The notes under the pieces: model-generated
Seen by the model: the letters and a program-made list of their open reading frames with translations, nothing else
Databases searched by the model: none
Told to the model about the DNA's origin: nothing
Part shown: one piece after another, positions 55,042-61,641 of the stretch
Layout: the number at the start of each line of letters is the position of its first letter
How positions within the stretch are numbered: position 1 is the first letter of the stretch
From: an uncultured Chitinophagaceae bacterium
GTDB lineage: Bacteria > Bacteroidota > Bacteroidia > Chitinophagales > Chitinophagaceae
Direction: 5' to 3'
DNA: 64,000 bases
NCBI GenBank assembly: GCA_937996595.1
Contig: CALKVC010000005.1
Coordinates: 12,342 to 76,341 of the forward strand
Program-made: the position numbers and the translations under genes

Positions 55042-56379
55042 ATGAAGCAGGAAAAAAACTGGGGTATTGTTGGCGGAGGCATCATGGGAATGACGCTGGC
55101 ACACCGGCTTGCTCAACAAGGACATAAGGTAACTATTTTTGAAGCAGCACCGGAAGTAGGTGGTTTGGTCAGTTCCTGGAAGATGCCAATAGGTTCCGGA
55201 GAAAACAGGAAAGAAGTGGAATGGGATAAGTTTTATCATGTGATCCTGTTATCTGACTTCAGAACAAGAAATATCCTGAAAGATATAGGCCTGGAACATA
55301 CTATTGAATGGGTGGAAACCAAAACCGGTTTCTACATAAATGGAAAACTGTATTCGATGTCTGATACCATCGAATTCCTGAAATTTCCAACACTGAACCT
55401 GTTAGACAAGTTCAGGCTCGGTTTGACCATTTTGGTGGCATCCAGAATAAAGAACTGGAAGAAGCTTGAACAGGTACCGGTAACGGAGTGGCTTAAACGC
55501 TGGTCAGGAAAAAGGACCTATGAAAGGATCTGGCTTCCATTGCTGCGTGCCAAGCTGGGAGACAGCTATACAAAAACATCAGCCGTGTTCATCTGGGCAA
55601 CTATTCAAAGACTGTACGGCGCCAGGCGAAGCGGATTAAAGAAAGAAATGTTCGGGTTTGTTCCGGGAGGATATAAGACAGTAATTGAAGCGTTTAAACA
55701 AACCCTGCTGGATGAAAAGGTACATGTTAAAACGAATACTTCCGTAAAGGAAGTAAGAACGGGGGCAGATAATTTACCACTCATCAGGCTTGCTGATGAT
55801 AGCGTGGAATCATTCGATGAAGTGATTGTAACGTTGCCTTCCCCCATTGCCTCCGGGCTCTGCACCGGTCTTTCACCAGGCGAGGTCAAAAAACTGGAAA
55901 ACATAGAATACCTGGGCGTTATATGCGTAGCGGTGCTGATGGATAAACCGGTCAGTGATTTTTATATAACCAATATCACCGACTCAAGGTTTCCATTTAC
56001 CGGTATCATTGAAATGACGGCATTGGTTAATAAGGATTACCTGGGAGGAAAAACACTTGTTTACCTGCCCAAATACCTAAGCCCGGATGACCCGTTGTTT
56101 AAAAAAACCGATGAGCAGGTGAGAGATTATTTTTTAGATAATTTCAAAACCATGTATCCTGTAATTAAGGATGAGCATATACAGTTTGCCGGCGTTGCCA
56201 GGGCAAAACATGTGATTACGGTGGCCAAACTGGGGTATTCAGATTCATTGCCGGCAGTACAAACTTCACTGCCGCATGTGCATATCGTTAACACATCATA
56301 TATCATAGACGGCACCTTGAATGTGAATGAAACAGTGCGTGTGGCCGAAACAAAACTGGAAGAAATATTAAAAAAATGA
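55042..56379 (+). CDS. FAD-dependent amine-oxidase/UDP-galactopyranose mutase-like protein
   Basis: 445 residues; the ATG at 55042 follows the epimerase stop and gives the FAD motif at the usual distance. FAD binding: 'WGIVGGGIMGMTLAHRLA' and 'IFEAAPEVGG'. The middle contains 'GSGENRKEVEWDKFYH' and 'LPLLRAKLGDSY'. It belongs to the NAD(P)/FAD-dependent oxidoreductases of glycan clusters, near the protoporphyrinogen-oxidase/UGM superfamily. Whether it is a mutase or an oxidase is open. It overlaps the deacetylase gene by 4 bases. Confidence 0.82.
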   Translation: MKQEKNWGIVGGGIMGMTLAHRLAQQGHKVTIFEAAPEVGGLVSSWKMPIGSGENRKEVEWDKFYHVILLSDFRTRNILKDIGLEHTIEWVETKTGFYINGKLYSMSDTIEFLKFPTLNLLDKFRLGLTILVASRIKNWKKLEQVPVTEWLKRWSGKRTYERIWLPLLRAKLGDSYTKTSAVFIWATIQRLYGARRSGLKKEMFGFVPGGYKTVIEAFKQTLLDEKVHVKTNTSVKEVRTGADNLPLIRLADDSVESFDEVIVTLPSPIASGLCTGLSPGEVKKLENIEYLGVICVAVLMDKPVSDFYITNITDSRFPFTGIIEMTALVNKDYLGGKTLVYLPKYLSPDDPLFKKTDEQVRDYFLDNFKTMYPVIKDEHIQFAGVARAKHVITVAKLGYSDSLPAVQTSLPHVHIVNTSYIIDGTLNVNETVRVAETKLEEILKK

Positions 56380-57338
56380 AAAGGAAAAAACTGATGGCAA
56401 GCATATCGCTGGACCTTGACGACCAATGGTCGTACATGAAGGTTCATGGAGATGAGGGCTGGGATAAATTCCCTTCATACCTCGATGTGGTGCTGCCCAT
56501 CACCCTTGATGTGCTGGATAAGCTGGGCATAAAAATTACGTTTTTCATTGTAGGACAGGATGCAGCCATAGAAAAGAACCATGCTGTACTGAAAAGTATT
56601 GTGGACCGCGGGCATGAAGTGGCTAACCATTCATTTCATCATGAATCATGGCTTAAAACCTATTCAAAAGAAAAGATAGAAGAGGAGATAAGGATAGCGG
56701 AGGAAGCGATACTAAAGGCAACGGGTAAACGAACAAACATGTTCCGCGGCCCGGGTTTCAGTTGGAGCAATGACCTGCTTGAAGTGCTCCAGCAAAGAGG
56801 TTATATCTTTGATGCCTCATTATTGCCAACCTATATTTCGCCGTTGATGCGTAAATATTATTTCTGGAAATCGAATCTTTCAAAAGAGGAAAAAGAGAGC
56901 AGGAAAGAACTGTTCGGGTCCTTCCGGGAGGGCTTTTACCCGTTAAAGCCATTTACCTGGAAATTCAGGAATACTAAAACCCTGATGGAAATACCGGTAA
57001 CAACGATGCCGGTATTCAAGATTCCGTTTCACCAGAGTTACCTGCTCTATATCAGCAATATTTCCACCGGTTTGATGAAGCTATACCTTCGTTTTGCCAT
57101 CATGATGTGCAGAATAACCCGTACACAACCCAGTTACCTGTTGCATCCGCTCGACCTCATAGGAAAGGATGTGGTTCCGGAACTTGAATTTTTCCCGGGA
57201 ATGAATGTGCTTAGTCCACGAAAACTGGAAATTTTCGAAACCACCATGACCATGTTAAAGGAAAATTTTGAATTATTGCCGATGGGTGAATTTGCAGGAA
57301 GGGTAAGGGCAGAAAAATTAATTCCGTTAGATAAATAG
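56376..57338 (+). CDS. NodB-type polysaccharide deacetylase
   Basis: A 320-residue deacetylase. Motif 1 'ASISLDLDDQWSYM', motif 2 'HEVANHSFHHESW' (metal His-x3-His), motif 3 'FRGPGFSWSNDLL'. It has no signal peptide, so it probably acts in the cytosol on a nucleotide- or lipid-linked N-acetyl sugar. Translationally coupled to the FAD protein and 12 bases before the WecB/WbpI-type gene, so amino-sugar remodelling is plausible. Confidence 0.87.
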   Translation: MKRKKLMASISLDLDDQWSYMKVHGDEGWDKFPSYLDVVLPITLDVLDKLGIKITFFIVGQDAAIEKNHAVLKSIVDRGHEVANHSFHHESWLKTYSKEKIEEEIRIAEEAILKATGKRTNMFRGPGFSWSNDLLEVLQQRGYIFDASLLPTYISPLMRKYYFWKSNLSKEEKESRKELFGSFREGFYPLKPFTWKFRNTKTLMEIPVTTMPVFKIPFHQSYLLYISNISTGLMKLYLRFAIMMCRITRTQPSYLLHPLDLIGKDVVPELEFFPGMNVLSPRKLEIFETTMTMLKENFELLPMGEFAGRVRAEKLIPLDK

Positions 57339-57349
57339 TATAACTGAAA

Positions 57350-58399
57350 GTGAAAATATTCTCCATAGTAGGCGCCAGGCCCCAGTTTATAAAACTGGCT
57401 CCTTTGTCTGCGGCATTGGCAGGGCTGCATGAGGAATATATTGTTCACACTGGGCAACATTACGACTATGCCATGTCAGAAAAGATTTTCATTGACCTTG
57501 GCATACGGAAACCCGATATTCATTTGAATGTTGGATCTGGCACGCAGGCCATGCAGACTGGTGAAATGATGATAAAGCTGGAGGCGGAAATGATGGAAAA
57601 GAAACCCGACCTTGTCATCATATTCGGCGATACAAACTCAACATTGGCAGGTGCCATTGCTGCTTCAAAATTAGTTATACCGATCATTCATATTGAAGCA
57701 GGCTTAAGAAGCTATAACAGGAGTATGCCCGAAGAAGTGAACCGGATTGTAGCTGATCAAGTAGCTGATTACCTGTTTGTTCCAACAATTTCAGCGGTTA
57801 ACATATTAAAAAAAGAAAATTTAGAAAAAAAATCCTACTTTACAGGCGATATCATGGTAGATACCATGAAGAATAATATTCAAATTGCTCTTCAGAAATC
57901 AACCATTATCCATGACCTATCGCTTAAAGACCAGGATTTTAACCTACTTACTTTACACCGAAACTATAATGTGGATGATACCAGTGTGCTGGAAAACATC
58001 CTCGAACAATTGAATCAACTGAAGGAAACGATCATTTTTCCGGTACATCCGAGAACCCGGAAAATGCTGGGGCCTTCATACAAGGTTCCTTCAAATATCC
58101 GCTTGATAGAGCCGCAGGGTTACCTTGATTTCATAACACTTGAAAATTATTCCAAAAGGATCATAACAGATTCGGGTGGAATACAAAAGGAAGCGTATAT
58201 ATTACGTAAACCTTGTTTTACCTTACGTACAGAAACTGAATGGATTGAAACAGTTGAAGAAAACTGGAATTGCCTCATAAACCCGACAGATAAAGCGATA
58301 GCTTCTAAGATTGCAGGATTTAACGTACCCGAAAACCAACATGAGATATTTGGCAGCAATGTATCTCAAAAAATGGTAGATATCATTAATTCAATTTAA
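57350..58399 (+). CDS. Non-hydrolysing UDP-GlcNAc 2-epimerase-family enzyme (WecB/WbpI type)
   Basis: 349 residues starting at GTG 57350. 'IFSIVGARPQFIKLAPLS', 'HTGQHYDYAMS', 'GDTNSTLAGAIAASKL', 'HIEAGLRSYNRSMPEEVNR' and 'TDSGGIQKEAY' define the family. 'TETEWIETVEENWN' points to the WbpI-like side (2,3-diacetamido sugars) as well as WecB, so the exact substrate is open. It would supply a manno-configured amino sugar for the WecG-like transferase. Confidence 0.87.
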   Translation: MKIFSIVGARPQFIKLAPLSAALAGLHEEYIVHTGQHYDYAMSEKIFIDLGIRKPDIHLNVGSGTQAMQTGEMMIKLEAEMMEKKPDLVIIFGDTNSTLAGAIAASKLVIPIIHIEAGLRSYNRSMPEEVNRIVADQVADYLFVPTISAVNILKKENLEKKSYFTGDIMVDTMKNNIQIALQKSTIIHDLSLKDQDFNLLTLHRNYNVDDTSVLENILEQLNQLKETIIFPVHPRTRKMLGPSYKVPSNIRLIEPQGYLDFITLENYSKRIITDSGGIQKEAYILRKPCFTLRTETEWIETVEENWNCLINPTDKAIASKIAGFNVPENQHEIFGSNVSQKMVDIINSI

Positions 58400-58452
58400 T
58401 GATTTACCAGGGTTCTTTGTGTATTTTATTGTAAAGCAATTAAATAAAAGTT

Positions 58453-59127
58453 ATGCATTTAACATTACCTGAGCAGGGTTTACTAAGTAAGACAGGTGAA
58501 GTAGATTATTTTGACTGGAATTATAAATTTCCGATCAAGTATATCCAGAAATACCGTTTTCGCAAGATCATAAAAATGATCGGGAAAAACAGGTATCACC
58601 GGTTATTGGAAGCAGGAACGGGGAGCGGGATTTTCATTCCCGAACTGGCAAAGCATTGTGATGAAATTTATGCCTGTGACATACATAACAATTTCGGGCA
58701 TATACATGCCTTATGCCATCAGTATGGTATAAGTAATTACGATGTAAGCACCCAAAGTATTGAGCAAACGAATTATAAAGATAAAAGCTTTGATGCGGTT
58801 GTAGCGGTAAGTGTGCTGGAATTTGTTCCCGACCTGCAAAAAGCGCTGGATGAAATCAAGCGGATCCTGGCAGATGACGGCGTTTTCATGACCATCTGCC
58901 CGATGGAAAGCAGGATACTTGACTTTTTCCTTTCATTATATACCAGGAAAAAGCCGGAAGAGGAGTTTGGAAGCGCCAGGAAGAAAGTTACCAAAGTGCT
59001 GGAAGAGAATTTTACGATTGTTAAAAGAGGGTATATGCTACCGTTAGTTGGAAGGTTGTTCCCTGTATATACCCATTATAAATTAAAGAAACCTTTACCT
59101 CATGCCCAACCAGAAGCCATTCATTAG
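58453..59127 (+). CDS. Class I SAM-dependent methyltransferase
   Basis: 224 residues with motif I 'LLEAGTGSGIFIPELA', then 'YACDIH' for the ribose contact and 'FDAVVAVSVLEFVPDLQ' as motif IV. This is a Methyltransf_11-type fold. Substrate unknown; a sugar or lipid intermediate of the locus is likely. It overlaps the following GT2 gene by 26 bases. Confidence 0.83.
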   Translation: MHLTLPEQGLLSKTGEVDYFDWNYKFPIKYIQKYRFRKIIKMIGKNRYHRLLEAGTGSGIFIPELAKHCDEIYACDIHNNFGHIHALCHQYGISNYDVSTQSIEQTNYKDKSFDAVVAVSVLEFVPDLQKALDEIKRILADDGVFMTICPMESRILDFFLSLYTRKKPEEEFGSARKKVTKVLEENFTIVKRGYMLPLVGRLFPVYTHYKLKKPLPHAQPEAIH

Positions 59128-60157
59128 TGTTGTAGCTCCATGTTATAATGAAGAAGCGATCCTGCAGGTTAATATAAATACGATCTCTGATTACCTTCAC
59201 AGCAAGAGTGACAAATATGAATGGGAGATACTGATAGTAAATGACGGCAGTAAGGATAAAACGGCTGAAATAGCTGATGCACTGGCCAGCCAGTCTGATA
59301 AAATTCGGGTAATACACCACCCAACCAACCTCAACCTGGGCAATGCCATGCAAACAGGTTTCCGAAACTCCAAAGGCGATATTATTGTTGTAATGGATAT
59401 TGACCTGAGTTATTCAGAAAACTATATTGAACAGATGGTTGATAAACTGGTAGAAACCAGTGCCGATATCGTGATTGCATCCCCATATATGAAGGGGGGC
59501 AAAGTTACCGCCGTTCCGTTTCAAAGGCGTGTCATGAGCAAATGGGTGAACCGTTTCATGAGTTTTGCCGCTCAGGATAAATATTACACATTTACTGGCA
59601 TGGTTCGTGCATACCGGAAATCCTTCATCCGGACTTTAAACCTTAAAACAAGGGATTATGAGATAATGCCGGAAATAATTTACAAGGCAATGATATTAAG
59701 GGCCAGAATTGTAGAAATACCGGCTCATCTCGATTGGACGGAACAGAACAAATATGCCGGGCAACGCACTTCCAGCCTCAGGGTTTTAAGGAGCTTTTTT
59801 TCAGGTCTCATGTCGGGATTTATTTTCAGGCCATATATATTTTTCATGGGCATTGGCGCCGTGCTGATGTTGTTATCATTGTATGAACTGATTTGGTTGT
59901 TATATGACACGTTAAACTACCTGGCAGAACTCCATTCCATTTCTTCACCAAACAGTACGTTCTCTTACAGCCTGGCTACACAGTTTAATAAGAACCCTCA
60001 ATCATTCCTGGTAGGCGGTATCACTTTTGTGATAGCCATTCAATTCCTTAGCCTTGGATTCGTATCGCTGCAGAACAAAAGATATTTTGAAGAGTTGTTT
60101 CATCTTGGCACTTCACTGAAGAAACAGCAGAAAGACACACAGGATATAATTGATTAG
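59102..60157 (+). CDS. GT2 glycosyltransferase with two C-terminal transmembrane helices (DPM1/GtrB-like)
   Basis: 351 residues. 'SVVAPCYNEEAILQVNINTI', 'ILIVNDGSKDKTAEIADAL', 'NLNLGNAMQTGF' and the 'MDIDLSYS' metal site match the dolichol-/polyprenyl-phosphate sugar transferases. Two hydrophobic helices follow (about 245-265 and 300-325). It would charge undecaprenyl phosphate with a single sugar, to be used by the membrane transferase encoded next. Confidence 0.85.
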   Translation: MPNQKPFISVVAPCYNEEAILQVNINTISDYLHSKSDKYEWEILIVNDGSKDKTAEIADALASQSDKIRVIHHPTNLNLGNAMQTGFRNSKGDIIVVMDIDLSYSENYIEQMVDKLVETSADIVIASPYMKGGKVTAVPFQRRVMSKWVNRFMSFAAQDKYYTFTGMVRAYRKSFIRTLNLKTRDYEIMPEIIYKAMILRARIVEIPAHLDWTEQNKYAGQRTSSLRVLRSFFSGLMSGFIFRPYIFFMGIGAVLMLLSLYELIWLLYDTLNYLAELHSISSPNSTFSYSLATQFNKNPQSFLVGGITFVIAIQFLSLGFVSLQNKRYFEELFHLGTSLKKQQKDTQDIID

Positions 60158-60245
60158 ATTGATTATACATCAAAAACCTGTCCGGGATATTCCGGTTAAA
60201 GTGGAATATAACGGATTTTAGATTCCTCAAAGTAAATACTTCAGC

Positions 60246-61559
60246 ATGCAAAACGCAATAAAGAAAATTAAACTTCCACAGAATCCATGGATATTGTTTT
60301 TGCCCTTCCTCGCATTTTATATTGTATTCGTATTACTGTTTCCAACAACCGGGAACCAGGGAGACGAGGAACGATACCTGATGTTCGCTAAAAACCTCGT
60401 GAACGGGTTCTATTCACCGCCGGCTCCCGATATCAACCTTACTAACGGCCCCGGATGGCCGATTGTATTGATGCCGTTCATAGCACTTGGTTTACCGCTT
60501 ATTACCATTACCATTGCCAATGCATTCTTTTATTATGTGTCCAATGTTTATCTGTACAAAGCACTAAAAGAAACTGTTTCTTACAAGCTTACCGTTTTGT
60601 TCAGCATGCTTTGGGCCTGTTATTATGTGGCATTCCAGAATATGCCTTTTACACACACCGAAACGATAACTTACCTGCTGGTTTCTGTCCTCATTTATGC
60701 AATGACAAAAGCTTTTAAGCCAGGCAATGTAAAAGAAGTACGGAAATACATTTTGATTGCCGGTTTTATGCTTGGGTATATCGTACTGACAAAAGTTGCT
60801 TTTGGTTTTGTGCTTATTTTCATGCTGGCCGGAACCATATTGCTTTGGCTGTTAAACCGCAAGTCACTGAATTATAAAAAGGGTTTATTTATCATGCTGA
60901 TGGGATTTGCCACCGTATTGCCTTATATGCTGTATGTATACAGTATTACCGGAAGGGTTTTATACTGGAGTACAACAGCAGGCAGTACACTGTACTGGAG
61001 CAGTACGCCGTTTAAAGATGAATATGGAGATTGGAAGCTGGAGCTGAAGCAAAACCCGGTAGATATGGGGAATTATAATATTCCCGGATCCGGTGATAGC
61101 CTGCTGGCTCATCACCAGGAAGACTATAATGAGATATATAAGTACAAAGGCGTTGAACAGGATGATGTTTGGAAAAAAAAGGCCTTTGAAAATATTAAGA
61201 AACATCCCGGTAAATACCTTCAGAATTGCATGTACAATATTGGGAGGCTGGTATTTCACTATCCGTTTTCCATGGCTGTACAGCGGCCTAAAGTGTTGCT
61301 TGTATTTCCGGCAAATGGTATCATACTGACCATGATGCTGTTTTGTATGATCCCAACCTTTATTAACTGGCGAAGGGTGAGTTATCATATTAGGTTCCTG
61401 TTATTCTTCACAGTGCTTTACCTTGGGGCAAGTACCCTCGTTACCGCTTATGTAAGGATGTTTACAATCATTGTCCCTATTCTGTTATTCTGGTTTGCAT
61501 ACATTTTTAATAATACGGTAAAGGTTAAACTGAATTTTTCAAAAGAAGAGGATTCCTGA
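60246..61559 (+). CDS. GT39-like polytopic membrane glycosyltransferase
   Basis: A 437-residue protein with ~10 transmembrane helices. Soon after the first helix it has the acidic 'GDEERYLMFA' (39-48), like the catalytic Asp-Glu of GT39/PMT-type GT-C enzymes, and a long periplasmic loop in the middle. It likely transfers sugar from the polyprenyl-phosphate donor made by the gene before it (59102). Last gene of the locus, followed by a strong terminator. Family call is by topology and motif. Confidence 0.72.
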   Translation: MQNAIKKIKLPQNPWILFLPFLAFYIVFVLLFPTTGNQGDEERYLMFAKNLVNGFYSPPAPDINLTNGPGWPIVLMPFIALGLPLITITIANAFFYYVSNVYLYKALKETVSYKLTVLFSMLWACYYVAFQNMPFTHTETITYLLVSVLIYAMTKAFKPGNVKEVRKYILIAGFMLGYIVLTKVAFGFVLIFMLAGTILLWLLNRKSLNYKKGLFIMLMGFATVLPYMLYVYSITGRVLYWSTTAGSTLYWSSTPFKDEYGDWKLELKQNPVDMGNYNIPGSGDSLLAHHQEDYNEIYKYKGVEQDDVWKKKAFENIKKHPGKYLQNCMYNIGRLVFHYPFSMAVQRPKVLLVFPANGIILTMMLFCMIPTFINWRRVSYHIRFLLFFTVLYLGASTLVTAYVRMFTIIVPILLFWFAYIFNNTVKVKLNFSKEEDS

Positions 61560-61578
61560 TAAGGCATCTCATGTATAC

Positions 61579-61618
61579 AAAAATGAAGCCGCAGTGAATA
61601 ATCTGCGGCTTCATTTTT
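61579..61618. terminator. Bidirectional rho-independent terminator
   Basis: A perfect 16-bp stem (61579-61594 with 61603-61618), GC-rich at its centre, with A and T runs at the outer ends and an 8-base loop. It can terminate both the polysaccharide locus and the convergent PKD gene. Confidence 0.9.
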
Positions 61619-61641
61619 ATGACCTTTTGCACATGAATTAA

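Noticed and set aside
41576..58399. Calling the locus a true enterobacterial common antigen cluster
   Set aside because: WecA, WecC and the ECA transferase set are missing, initiation is WcaJ-type, and fucose and formylation genes are added; only an analogy is supported.
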